64,000 nucleotides of DNA. Source: Spirosoma oryzicola. Lineage in GTDB: Bacteria > Bacteroidota > Bacteroidia > Cytophagales > Spirosomataceae. Below, piece by piece: positions 1 to 9,200 of this stretch; the first letter of the stretch is position 1; each line of letters opens with the position of its first letter. Location: NCBI RefSeq assembly GCF_021233055.1, contig NZ_CP089539.1, forward strand, positions 186,001-250,000, read 5' to 3'. The position numbers and the translations under genes were made by a program. The notes below the pieces were generated by a model. That model was given only the letters and a program-made list of their open reading frames with translations, ran no database searches and was not told the origin of the DNA.

Positions 1-499
1 GAAGGTATTGCAAGGCGTGGGTCAGGTGATTTTCCACCGTTTTTTCGGCAAGTGTCAGTTCAGCAGCAATTTCGCGGTTAGTCAGCCCCTGCCACCGGCT
101 TAGTTCAAACACACGTCGACGCTGTCCCGGCAATTGTTCGACCAACTGAGTCACGCGCTGCGTTAATTCACTAAAAACAATTTGATTGTCGGTCGTGTGG
201 TCAGACGGTGTACCAGTTAGTCTTATTTGTTCAAGGTGCTGTTGACGGGCGGCCTGTTTTCGATAATGAGCCGCCACTTGAAGCCGGATCGCTTTGAGCA
301 AATAGGCTTCGAGCCATTCTTCAACAGTGAACGTTTCCCAACGTTTCCAGAGCGATTCGAACACCGTCTGTACTATTTCCTTCGCCAGCTCATTATCCTG
401 CGTATAGTGAAACGCCAGATTGTACATCCGCTTCCAATAGCGGTCGTAGATCTGGGCGAAAACGGCCGAGTTGGGTGTATATGACGAAGAAACAGACAA
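1..499 (-). CDS. ECF RNA polymerase sigma factor (FecI-like), partial
   Basis: Only the N-terminal part of the gene is inside the window; the 3' end runs off the left edge. The reverse-strand reading shows a sigma region 2 segment (AQIYDRYWKRMYNLAFHYT, then a region typical of FecI-type factors, ESLWKRWETF) and a sigma region 4 helix-turn-helix (LPGQRRRVFELSR, then GLTNREIAAELTLAEKTVENH). Such factors direct RNA polymerase to a small set of promoters and in Bacteroidota usually pair with a FecR-like anti-sigma factor and a TonB-dependent transporter, which would lie outside the window. No in-frame ATG precedes region 2. The TTG at 497-499 is chosen because a good Bacteroidota promoter lies just upstream (521-553), so translation has to begin after it. 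Family call is firm; the start is uncertain. Confidence 0.85.
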   Translation of the reverse strand, partial: MSVSSSYTPNSAVFAQIYDRYWKRMYNLAFHYTQDNELAKEIVQTVFESLWKRWETFTVEEWLEAYLLKAIRLQVAAHYRKQAARQQHLEQIRLTGTPSDHTTDNQIVFSELTQRVTQLVEQLPGQRRRVFELSRWQGLTNREIAAELTLAEKTVENHLTHALQYL

Positions 500-520
500 A
501 GAAGGTACGGCTGGTCGACG

Positions 521-553
521 CAAAGGTACGTCATTATTTAGAAGTAGTCCAAA
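521..553 (-). promoter_or_regulatory. Bacteroidota -33/-7 promoter of the sigma factor gene
   Basis: On the reverse strand TTTG (550-553) and TACCTTTG (521-528) are separated by 21 bp, matching the Bacteroidota consensus TTTG-N19-21-TAnnTTTG. Transcription would start near 513-516, a short distance before the proposed TTG start codon of the sigma factor. Confidence 0.6.
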
Positions 554-939
554 TAATAGTTTACACGAGATATACTCAACTGACCTACCATAAGCTCCAG
601 CCTATTGCATTTTCACAAACGGCTTGGGGGTTTTACGAGTAGATTTCATAAGATCGACAAGGCTTATGTAGTTGATAAAAAGTCTTTCAACACTATTTGC
701 TTACGGTCGAACAATCGTTCCAGCGTACCGACGGATAGATCAAAAATAAATTACTGGTTCACACTGTGCTGGCAAAACGGACGGTGAAATAGTTTATAGA
801 GTGGGTACGATCCTTCTTGTTAAAAGTAATTACAGCGCTGTTTGTCAACGTTTTTACTGCTAGTTCACAACCGCTCATTTTTACCCTCTTAGCTAACACA
901 TATGGGGATGTGTAGAGAGGATTCAATAAAGCAAAACGA
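554..939. other. Intergenic region without recognisable gene
   Basis: Between the sigma factor promoter and the end of the HxlR gene I see only short open frames without family features, domains or plausible starts. It may contain the HxlR terminator, but no clear hairpin with a T-run was found. Confidence 0.5.
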
Positions 940-1296
940 CTATTTCCCAATTATTACTTTTCGATGCTCAGTACCCCACTCGGCCAGCTTGTCAATGACG
1001 GTTTGTAGTGTTTTTCCGTAGGCCGTAAGTTGATACAGAACCGTTACTGGCTGCGTATCTAATACGGTGCGTTTCACCAGTTTGTTAGTTTCCAACTCCT
1101 TCAGTTCTTTGCTCAACATTTTGTTTGAAATACCCTGTATATCATGCAAGATGTCGGAAAATCGTCGCTGATTGTTGTAACAGATGGACGAGATAATTGA
1201 AATTTTCCATTTCCCGTTCAGTACATCCATCGCATCGTGAACGGCCATGATTTGCTTTTTCTTCGTCGTGCTAACTGCACAGTGACTGTCTGTCAT
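940..1296 (-). CDS. HxlR-family winged-helix transcriptional regulator
   Basis: A 118-residue protein of the usual HxlR length. The N-terminal part has the family hallmark of a helix ending in LNGKWKISII, followed by the helix-turn-helix (RRFSDILHDIQGISNKMLS), a recognition helix (KELKELETNKLVKR) and the wing with the Y-x-LTAYGK motif, which closes most HxlR proteins. HxlR regulators often respond to electrophiles, quinones or redox stress and control an adjacent, divergently transcribed enzyme gene. That is the arrangement here: a short-chain dehydrogenase gene begins 90 bp away on the other strand, and six GTTAC repeats lie between the two. The inducer cannot be read from the sequence. Confidence 0.9.
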   Translation of the reverse strand: MTDSHCAVSTTKKKQIMAVHDAMDVLNGKWKISIISSICYNNQRRFSDILHDIQGISNKMLSKELKELETNKLVKRTVLDTQPVTVLYQLTAYGKTLQTVIDKLAEWGTEHRKVIIGK

Positions 1297-1298
1297 AA

Positions 1299-1346
1299 GT
1301 TACCTGGTTACGCAAAAGTTACTGTTACTTTTAGTTACAAAGTTAC
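1299..1346. promoter_or_regulatory. Cluster of six GTTAC repeats between divergent genes (operator candidate)
   Basis: GTTAC starts at 1299, 1307, 1318, 1324, 1334 and 1342, all in the same orientation. The cluster covers the leader of the HxlR gene and lies 40 bp before the dehydrogenase start. The spacings (8, 11, 6, 10, 8) are not strictly periodic. It is a plausible binding array for the HxlR protein; that is an inference. A possible -7 element (TACATTTG, 1367-1374) for the dehydrogenase gene lies just downstream. Confidence 0.45.
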
Positions 1347-1386
1347 AAAAAGCAACTTTGCTAAACTACATTTGTCCCGAAGAAAA

Positions 1387-2142
1387 ATGAACGCAAAAAT
1401 GGATTTCACAAACAAAAATGTAGTGATCACCGGTGGAAGTACGGGAATTGGCTTTGCCACCGCCAAAGCATTTATCGACGCAGGGGCTAAAGTTTGGATC
1501 ACTAGCCGAAGTGCCGAAAATCTAGAAACAGCAGCAGCAACCATTGATAATCCCAATCTACATACAATCGTTTCGGATACGGCTATTGTAGCAGGGATTG
1601 CGGTTTTGGAAAAGGCCGTTGCCGAAAGTGGGGATAAGGTAGATGTTCTTTTTTTGAACGCTGGTATCGCTGTGTTTGCTCCCATAGCATCCGCTACAGA
1701 GACTGACTTTGATGCCCAATTCAATACGAATGTAAAAGGGTATTACTTTACCTTGCAGAAGATGATTCCACACCTGAAAGAAGGAGCGTCGGTTATTTTC
1801 ACTTCTTCGACGGTTGCTACCGCTGCCAATTCGGGAGCTAGCATATACTCGGCGACCAAAGGTGCGGTGAACAAAATAGCCCAGATAGCTGCCAACGAAC
1901 TGGCTGACCGAAAGATACGGGTGAATCTGCTTAGCCCCGGTCCGGTAGAAACCCCCGGTTTTGACAAAGCTACCCTTGGCATGCCCAAAGAAGCTTTTTC
2001 ATCGGTTACGGCCCTGCAACGTATGGGCAGACCAGAGGAAATTGCCAAAACGGTACTGTTTCTAGCCAGTGATGATGCCAGCTTCATTACCGGCACCGAA
2101 CTGCTTGCCGATGGTGGTTATCTGACCTATGCTACCAAATAG
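1387..2142 (+). CDS. Short-chain dehydrogenase/reductase (SDR)
   Basis: A 251-residue cytosolic NAD(P)-dependent oxidoreductase of the classical SDR family. Visible motifs are the Rossmann nucleotide-binding TGGSTGIG near the N-terminus, the NAG stabilising motif (FLNAGIA), the catalytic serine (IFTSSTVA), the Tyr-x-x-x-Lys pair (YSATKGA) and the SPGPVETP segment after the active site. The C-terminus ends in the usual ITGTELLADGGY. The open frame extends 50 codons upstream, but that part lies in the repeat/promoter region and has no SDR character, so the ATG at 1387 is chosen; the ATG at 1399 is also possible. The substrate is unknown. The divergent HxlR gene is its likely regulator. Confidence 0.9.
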   Translation: MNAKMDFTNKNVVITGGSTGIGFATAKAFIDAGAKVWITSRSAENLETAAATIDNPNLHTIVSDTAIVAGIAVLEKAVAESGDKVDVLFLNAGIAVFAPIASATETDFDAQFNTNVKGYYFTLQKMIPHLKEGASVIFTSSTVATAANSGASIYSATKGAVNKIAQIAANELADRKIRVNLLSPGPVETPGFDKATLGMPKEAFSSVTALQRMGRPEEIAKTVLFLASDDASFITGTELLADGGYLTYATK

Positions 2143-2195
2143 AGCGCACCATTTAATCGGTTCAAATCAGGGATTCTGCCTTTTTGACGAACGTG

Positions 2196-2249
2196 TTTGA
2201 TTGAACAAAAAACCTGCTCACAAATGAGCAGGTTTTTTGTTCAATCAAA
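2196..2249. terminator. Bidirectional terminator hairpin, 25-bp perfect stem
   Basis: 2196-2220 and 2225-2249 are perfect inverted repeats of 25 bp with a CAAA loop. The inner stem contains an A6/T6 run, so a U-tract is made in either direction. It separates the convergent dehydrogenase and GH43 genes. Confidence 0.85.
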
Positions 2250-2326
2250 CTCTCTTTAAGCGTTACTATAGACGCATTAACAAAGAAAAATGATTCTCAC
2301 AGCATCAACAGGTGTAAAGAGTACGC

Positions 2327-3769
2327 CTAAGGAGTCCTGAAATTCCATTTGGAGTTATCGCTGCTGAAATCAAATTCTGCCAGTGTTGGTGTGCTATCTC
2401 CCGAAGATACCAGTGCTAATTTCTTTGCTGAGTTCGGTACTTCCTTGGGCATTATTCTGTAACTACCATCCGTCAACTGATCGATGCGCCATAACTGTTC
2501 GGGTGCGCCGGTAAACGCGGGTACGGTTACAACCTCTGCTTCGGTAGTGGCAGCCAGGGCTCGATCTGTTCCGGCCAAGACAATTTTGTAATAGGGGCCA
2601 CCCAAATAGCCGGTGGTATCAGGAGCATCCGTAATTGTCCAATTTTGATGGGGGCGGGACATGTAGTCGCCTATTCGTAGCGGAACAGTACCGGTTGGCC
2701 AGGTTTTTACGACATCGGCTAATTGCTGAGCCGGAACGGGCTTGATGGGGTCATTGCTGGGCTGGCCAAACCCTCGTGGTCCAACAGCCATTCTTGTAAA
2801 ATCAACGGCCAGCTCTAACGCATAGCCTCTTCGTACAGATTCAATTTCATACGTCCCTTCTTTAAACTTTTCTCCGGCAACTGGCCATCCATCTTTCCAA
2901 ACTACCGGCAGTATGCCCAAAACGCTTCGACCACTTTGCTCTAAATCGGCTTCGTAATGGATAGACATTTTTTCAACGCCGTCCTCAAGTCTGATGTGCC
3001 CAAAATGCCCAGGACCAATTAATCCTCCGCGGGTAGCAACCACCATTTTGCCGCCCCCTTCTAGCATGCTTCTGCCTACATTATCGAGGTAAGGGCCTGT
3101 TATTTTTTTGGATCGACCTACCACCACATTATAGGTTGAGTTGGCACCATCGCAACAACTTCCATGCGTAGCCAGCAGGTAATACCAGCCGTCGCGATAG
3201 ACCAACGTGCTGGCTTCACAGACGATGGCTACATTAACAGGTTTATTACCAGCTTTGAGCTTTCCTGTTTTAGGGTCTAATTCGATCAGGCGGGTGAAGC
3301 CAAAGTAGGTTCCGTAGGTTAACCAAAGCCGTCCGGTGGTAGGGTCCAGCATGACACCGGGGTCAATAGCGTCGTTTTCCTCGTAGCCATCCGAGGTAGC
3401 TACGACAACTGGTTCAGAATACTTGAAATCGGGCGATTTTGGATCTAATGTCTTATTCCACATGGTCAGAATTGCACCCTTATGGCTGGGAGAACCACCA
3501 GTTGCGCCATAGATGACAAGATACCGATCTCCGATTTTAATAACGTCGGGAGCCGCTCCGCCACCGGGCCTCACTCCACCTCCGTGCCATGTCCAGCCAT
3601 CTTCAGAAATCAATCCGCCACCGCCTGTGCCAAATGTGTAGTACTTGCCGTCGCATTCAGCGATGGTCGAAGGGTCATGAATGAAGGGTCTACCGATCTG
3701 GGCTATTACAGTCTGTGTTATCAATAAAATAAGTAAAGTTGTCAGGCTGGATACGTTCATTCGTTTCAT
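2327..3769 (-). CDS. Glycoside hydrolase family 43 (arabinanase-like) with C-terminal ricin-type lectin domain
   Basis: A 480-residue secreted enzyme, signal peptide to about residue 24 (ending VIAQ). The five-bladed propeller carries the GH43 triad: Asp32 in FIHDPS (general base), Asp136 in NDAIDPG (pKa modulator) and Glu185 in VCEAST (general acid). The overall pattern is closest to endo-/exo-arabinanases acting on alpha-1,5-arabinan, but substrate cannot be fixed from sequence. From about residue 305 a ricin-B-like beta-trefoil follows (segments such as HQNWTITD and PEQLWRID are typical QxW repeats), presumably a carbohydrate-binding module. The upstream gene on the same strand, 40 bp away, encodes another secreted protein and is probably cotranscribed. 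Start at 3769; an in-frame ATG at 3760 would also keep the signal peptide. Confidence 0.85.
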   Translation of the reverse strand: MKRMNVSSLTTLLILLITQTVIAQIGRPFIHDPSTIAECDGKYYTFGTGGGGLISEDGWTWHGGGVRPGGGAAPDVIKIGDRYLVIYGATGGSPSHKGAILTMWNKTLDPKSPDFKYSEPVVVATSDGYEENDAIDPGVMLDPTTGRLWLTYGTYFGFTRLIELDPKTGKLKAGNKPVNVAIVCEASTLVYRDGWYYLLATHGSCCDGANSTYNVVVGRSKKITGPYLDNVGRSMLEGGGKMVVATRGGLIGPGHFGHIRLEDGVEKMSIHYEADLEQSGRSVLGILPVVWKDGWPVAGEKFKEGTYEIESVRRGYALELAVDFTRMAVGPRGFGQPSNDPIKPVPAQQLADVVKTWPTGTVPLRIGDYMSRPHQNWTITDAPDTTGYLGGPYYKIVLAGTDRALAATTEAEVVTVPAFTGAPEQLWRIDQLTDGSYRIMPKEVPNSAKKLALVSSGDSTPTLAEFDFSSDNSKWNFRTP

Positions 3770-3809
3770 AGATTATTTGTCTTAATTAGCGTAAACAGAC
3801 GGCCAACGC

Positions 3810-4568
3810 TTATTCGTAACCAATACGGAGGTTTTTGACAGGCGATCCTTTTTCATCTAAAAAACGAACGCAGAAATTAGCCATACCCGGTCCATTTATG
3901 ACGGCCCCACGGACGATGTTCTTCCCCTTTTTAAGCGTTAAACGAGCAGAGGTACCATTATCGGCAATCATATCCCGGTCGCCGGAAAGCATTAAGGCTT
4001 CCTGTCCATTCAACCACCACATACTGCCAGAATTGCATCCGGCAGCCATCCTGACGTTTTGAATTTCTTCGGGGCAATCGATGATCGTCACAAGCCAGAC
4101 AAGTATGCCGTATTTTGGCTTGTTGATGGCGTAGGTAAAATGGTATAAATTGACGTTGAAAGTCTTGCTGTCCAGTGCATACCACTTCAACTTCTGGTTT
4201 CCTACTTTTACCGTTTCGCCATCCTGGGGAATCGTGTTGTAATCGCCAGAAAAATTGTCGGTCGCAAAAGTGGTTCGCAGGTAGTTGTCGGTGAAAATAT
4301 TATTCCTGACGATATCTTTTTTTACCGGTTCCAGCACGAGCCAACGTTGAATAAATCCTTTTGCATCAGGTGACTTTTTTGCGGCAGAGGCCCTTGTGAA
4401 GTGTTTGGATAAGGTATGTGTCGTATCCTCTTTTATGGGTATGGGAGGGAGTGGTAGTCGTTGTCCCGGACCTGGGCCTTGGGCAAAGGCGGTAAGGCCA
4501 CCTGTTTGTAATCCTGATAAAATGACAAACGTTACAACTGGCAACAAGGGTTTGCGTCTTCCGTTCAT
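3810..4568 (-). CDS. Secreted protein of unknown function with jelly-roll-like segment
   Basis: A 252-residue protein with a signal peptide ending near FAQG, followed by a Pro-rich linker (PGQRLPLPPIPIK). The body (RWLVLEPVKKD, then WYALDSK, WWLNGQEALML, LTLKKGKNIVRGAV) resembles the beta-sandwich accessory domains attached to esterases and glycosidases in Bacteroidota: a GxxxWWLNG turn followed by a KGKN strand is characteristic of galactose-binding-like folds. No catalytic residues can be assigned. It precedes the GH43 gene on the same strand by 40 bp, so a role in plant polysaccharide breakdown or binding is likely by context. I cannot name the family with certainty. Confidence 0.7.
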   Translation of the reverse strand: MNGRRKPLLPVVTFVILSGLQTGGLTAFAQGPGPGQRLPLPPIPIKEDTTHTLSKHFTRASAAKKSPDAKGFIQRWLVLEPVKKDIVRNNIFTDNYLRTTFATDNFSGDYNTIPQDGETVKVGNQKLKWYALDSKTFNVNLYHFTYAINKPKYGILVWLVTIIDCPEEIQNVRMAAGCNSGSMWWLNGQEALMLSGDRDMIADNGTSARLTLKKGKNIVRGAVINGPGMANFCVRFLDEKGSPVKNLRIGYE

Positions 4569-4951
4569 AGCAGATTGCCTCGGTAAGAATCAGTGTTTCT
4601 ACAGTAAGCGTAGTTTAGGCAAACCTACTCAACGAATCCGCTAAATGTGTCGGGTACTACCACAGACGGGTAAGCCGTTTCGGGCGGGAATTTTAAAATG
4701 CCCAACTTAAGACAGAAGGTTTAGTCTAACCCTCATCACTACGAGGAAGGAGCCGCATCAAGGAGTAAATGACAACATTCTGAGCTAGTGCATTAAACCC
4801 CCAATCCATAATGATGTCTATAGCATAGATACTCAGTAGAATACGCCTACTAAAAATTCAGTCTGGTAGCGTTTTCCGGTATAAATCAAAAAGTTTTACG
4901 AGATAAGCTTAATCCTGTGCGGTATAAACAGGTAGTGCAGCATTTCATTGA
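4569..4951. other. Divergent intergenic region
   Basis: It lies between the divergently transcribed secreted-protein gene and the unknown gene at 4952 and must hold both promoters. I see no convincing -33/-7 pair, coding fragment or inverted repeat. Confidence 0.4.
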
Positions 4952-5389
4952 ATGAATAAACGAGAGCCTGATTACGGAAGTCAGAACTTTACCTACCAAG
5001 TGAAATTGCCCGCGCAATTCACAAGTTGGAATGGCTTTTATGATGAGTTGTTCCGCCTGGGACTTATTCAACCAACAACAACTATCGTTCGCATCAACCT
5101 CTTTCGGGCAACCGATACCATAAAAGAAAACGAAAGTCCTTCGGTCAGTTTGACGTTTGAGCGTCAGCATATCGAACGAATGTGTCTGGAGGAGTACCGT
5201 CAACAACGAACGATTCAGGCCAGCTACTTGCCGACAGTTCAGGAATTAGAGCAGCTAATTCAAATCGTGAGCAACCAAGCCACCCGATTGAACGATTGGG
5301 ATTTACTGCTCAAGCTCAAGGCGCTATTGCACTACAAGCAGCAACAGGAAAGCGAAGAAAGCAACCATCACGTGCAGTCTGGGCACTAG
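4952..5389 (+). CDS. Hypothetical protein, 145 residues
   Basis: I do not recognise this protein. It has no signal peptide or membrane segment. The N-terminal two-thirds looks like mixed alpha/beta (FTYQVKLPAQFTSWNGFYDELFR...), the C-terminal third is helical and rich in Gln, Glu and Leu (LEQLIQIVSNQ, LLLKLKALLHYKQQQ). Codon use is like that of its neighbours and the frame has a normal ATG start. It stands alone between divergent and unrelated genes. Confidence 0.5.
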   Translation: MNKREPDYGSQNFTYQVKLPAQFTSWNGFYDELFRLGLIQPTTTIVRINLFRATDTIKENESPSVSLTFERQHIERMCLEEYRQQRTIQASYLPTVQELEQLIQIVSNQATRLNDWDLLLKLKALLHYKQQQESEESNHHVQSGH

Positions 5390-5509
5390 ATGATTTCGCA
5401 AATTAGCTTAATGCGATGATCAGGTAAATATCGCCGTACTAACCCGAAACGGATGGCGTCTGGTATGGTTACGCTGATTCGCTGAATTAATTGGGCATTA
5501 TTCGCTTAA

Positions 5510-5523
5510 CACTAAATTTAGTG
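5510..5523. promoter_or_regulatory. 14-bp perfect palindrome upstream of membrane protein gene
   Basis: CACTAAATTTAGTG is a perfect palindrome 67 bp before the ATG at 5590. It has the size and symmetry of an operator for a dimeric regulator and helps to place the gene start downstream of it. No regulator for it can be named. Confidence 0.35.
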
Positions 5524-5589
5524 AACAATCAGGACGGCTGGTCAGTTGACTCATACCACTCACTAGGTCAAACAAGCTTTTTACCAGTA

Positions 5590-6060
5590 ATGGACGGAAC
5601 CAACGAGTCAGGGAAGGCAACAAGATCTCAATCATTATATGGGCTACTTGCTCTACTAGGGGTTCTTTCAGTGGGTGGGATGCAGGGGGGATGGCATCTT
5701 ATGAATGATCCTTCGGGGCAGTGGCTGGCTGTTTCGCCTAATCGGTTCGCCTGGTTAATCACCGATTTTTTCCTGCCTGGCCTCTTTGTGTTTGTCTTTT
5801 TTGGCTTTACTCCTCTCTTTTTAGCCTATGCCATTCAAGTACGGTTGAAGTGGCCTTTGGCCGAATCCTTCTTGAGTGATAGTGGCGATCATTGGGCCTG
5901 GGCTGCTGCAATGGGTTTAGCAACGCTACTGTTCCTATGGACAATGGCATTGGTGATGGTGGTTGGATTTTGTACTCTTTATCAAGTGGTTGATGCGTTG
6001 ATGAGCCTAGTCATTTTAAGCTTTCTATTGCTGCCTTCAGTTCGCAGGGCACTTAATTAG
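5590..6060 (+). CDS. Hypothetical multi-pass membrane protein, 156 residues
   Basis: Four hydrophobic segments are visible: SLYGLLALLGVLSVGGM, a segment around FFLPGLFVFVFFGFTPLF, AWAAAMGLATLLFLWTMA and VVDALMSLVILSFLLL. The frame is open further upstream only from a TTG at 5491, and that extension would run through the palindrome at 5510-5523, so the ATG at 5590 is preferred. It looks like a small inner-membrane protein. I cannot assign a family. Confidence 0.6.
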   Translation: MDGTNESGKATRSQSLYGLLALLGVLSVGGMQGGWHLMNDPSGQWLAVSPNRFAWLITDFFLPGLFVFVFFGFTPLFLAYAIQVRLKWPLAESFLSDSGDHWAWAAAMGLATLLFLWTMALVMVVGFCTLYQVVDALMSLVILSFLLLPSVRRALN

Positions 6061-6225
6061 GCTTTTTCATTGACTACTTTTCCGGCATTATAGGAAATGT
6101 TCTCCGTTCATTCCTTCCCAAAATTTCGGGAACTCGTGAAGCAGCCTATTGCCCATATCTACAGTTGTAGGTCTCCCCCTTTGTTCCATTCTAGTTTGAG
6201 CTGTGACCAATTTATTCAAAATAGG

Positions 6226-9200
6226 TTAGCTATCCATCGGTTGTTTCATAGTTCTAAAAGCAGTAGGAGAAACCCCATTTTCTTCCATAAAAACTCGCCT
6301 AAAGTGCCGGGTGCTGCCAAAGCCCACCACACAGGCTACTTCGGTAATGCTCAACGTGGAATACTTCAATAATTCTTCGGCTTTTTGCACACGAAGGGTC
6401 CTCAGGTAAGGCGTTGTTGACATACCCGTCAGCGCCATCAGCTTGCGATACAACGAGTTCCGGCTCATGCCCATTAACTGACAGATCATGTCGTTATCAA
6501 GCGCTACGTTATCCAAATGATCTTCCAGAGTTCTTCGCAGTTTCGCCAAGAACTGGTCTTCCTTCGCATCGGTTTCTCCAAGCGAAACTGGACCGGGCTG
6601 CAAATCACCCAGCGCCCGCTGACTGTAATAGCGCTGTAACCGCCGTTGGGTCTGTAGCAAATTACTCAGCACCAAGAGTAACTCTTCCCGTTGGAATGGC
6701 TTAACCAGATACGCATCGCCCCCCCGCCGTAAGCCTGTAAGTCGATCGTCTGTAGCAGCCCGGGCCGTGAGCAGTACAATAGGAATGTGGCTGGTGCGTT
6801 CGTCACTCTTCAGCGTACCGCAGAGTTCGAAGCCGTCCTTGAGCGGCATCATCACATCGCTGATAATCAGGTCAGGTATTTTCTCAAGAGCCAGATCAAT
6901 ACCTGCCTGCCCGTTTGGGGCACAAAGGACTTGGTAATCAGTCTGGATACAGGAAACAATGTAGCGGGCCACATCGTCATTATCTTCCACCAGCAGTAAC
7001 ACCGGCTTGTCCGCGCCAGCATTGGCCATAAGTTCGACTTTGTCCGGCGTGGTCGGATACGGGACAATCGGCTCAGCACTAAGCGTCAGGGGCACTGTAT
7101 TCTGTCGGATCTGGCGTAACCGGATAGCAAACTCAGCTCCCTCGCCAGGCTGGCTTCGCACGGCTAGTCCGCCGTTCATGAGTACCAATAATTCCCGCAC
7201 CAGCGAGAGTCCAATACCCGTTCCGGAAACTGGCTGCGTCGGATTCATCGGTGCGGATCGCTGGTAGAACCGGTCGAAAATGTGCGGGAGGTCCTGCGCG
7301 CTGATACCGGGACCAGTATTGCGAACATGAATTGAAATCCAGGGCCCTTCGCCGGGCTGTGTCGGTACGACGGCTTCGTAGTAATCGTTTGTCAGGGAAG
7401 GATATATCGGATAGATGGCCAATGTACAGGAAACGAGTCCACCGGCGGGAGTAAATTTAAGGGCGTTGGTGAATAAATTGGACAGGATATCGCCTAGTTT
7501 ACCCTTATCAAAGTCGGTATCAAGTTCGGACTGGTCGGCCTGAAAATGCAGTTGAATGCCTTTGGTAGTGGCCATGGTCTGGAACGACTCGGCGACGTAC
7601 TGGATGAAGCCAACCAGATCGGCCCGGACGGGTTGCAACGACATGGCCCCGGCTTCCAATTTTGTCAGATCCAGAATTTGGTTGACCAGCCTCAACAGAC
7701 TCTGGCCATTACGCTCAATCATGCTGGCCGATTGCTTCAACTGAGGATCTGCCTGCTGGTGAAGTCTGTCGGCCATGCCCAAGATGATGGTTAGGGGGGT
7801 ACGGAACTCGTGAGAAATGTTGGCGAAAAAATGGGATTTGGCTTCGTCGAGCTGCTTTAGATCCTGAGCCTGCCGGGCAATAGTTCGGGTAGCCTCATCG
7901 ATTCGGGTTTGAAGCCTAATCTGTGCTTTGTGGTATTGCCTGTTCCGCCACCGTCCCCATCCCCAAACACCACCCAGCATTAGAAACACCATCGAAAAGA
8001 GAAACCAGCCGCGCAAGTAAAACGGCCGCAGTACGCGTACCTTGAAAGACAGCGGGACCACCGACATCCGACCGTCGGCGGCCTGCCCCTTTATCAGCAA
8101 TTTGTAGTCGCCGTAGGGAAGATTACCCAGCCGCAGGTAGGGTTCGGCCTGGTAGTGCCAGGTATCAGCTAACCCGCTAAACTGGTAGGCATACTTGTTT
8201 TTCTGAGCGTCGGTGTAATTAAGTAGTGCAAAGTGAAGAATACTGCTCCGGTCATTGGGTTGCAGCGTGATTTGCCTGGTTTTGAGGAGTTCTTCGGTTT
8301 TGTCGACCAGCGTGTTGCGACTGGCATCGAACTGACGAAAGGAGACCATACGCAAGGGTAAGGCGGGTAGGGCGGGCTCGGCGTCAAAATCACGGGGATT
8401 GAAGGCAGTCACCCCGTTGAGTCCCCCGAAGTAAAGCCGTCCCTGCGCATCCTGATAATGGGCAATGCGGTTAAATTCGTTGTGAGTGATGCCTTCCTGC
8501 TCTGTGTAAGTCCGGGTAGTGAGCCGAACCGGATCGAACTGCATGATACCGTTGTCGCTACTAAGCCAAAGATGGCCTCGCCTGTCGGCATACACGGCGT
8601 AGATATTATCGTTGTTCAGCCCATCGGCCCGTCTGAACTGGCGATAGCGGCTTTGGGAGCGATCCCAGCGAATCAATCCGGCATTGGCCGTTGCCAGCCA
8701 GAATAGCCCGAGTGGGTCCTGGTAAAAGTGCTGATAGCTGTCGGCGGGTAGTTTAAAAGAGCCTTTGCCCCCACTCCAGTAGCGGGCCGTAACGCCCTTT
8801 CGGGGATCGACCGTGTAGAGCCCTGTGCTAGCACACAGCCAAAGGGTGCCTTGCCGATCGGTATTGATGTGGAGTACATAGGCCTGCGCTAATTCAGGAA
8901 ACTGATTGTAATCCCGGAAGGCAGTAACCTGGTTTGTGGTCGGGTCAACTACCCACAAACCGGGTTCGCCACCGGCCAGCAACCGGCGGGGATTGTTCGA
9001 AAAGGGGTGAATGGTCCAGATGGTTCCCGGACCGGGTATTGGGGTCACAGTGCGTTTCGTGGTTCGGTAATCGTAGGCGATCAGCGTGTAACCCTCGCAC
9101 AAATAAAGTTTACCATCCAGGTTTCCGCTCAAACTAACCAGCGACCGGGGCCTATCCAGCAGTAGGTGGGCCGATGCCCCCGAACGGTTGCTGGCGAATA

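Noticed and set aside
605-787. Small plus-strand frame between sigma factor and HxlR genes
   Set aside because: Short, no start context and no domain; judged to be chance.
2160-2175. GGTTCAAATC, similar to a tRNA T-loop
   Set aside because: No acceptor stem, anticodon arm or CCA-proximal pairing can be folded around it.
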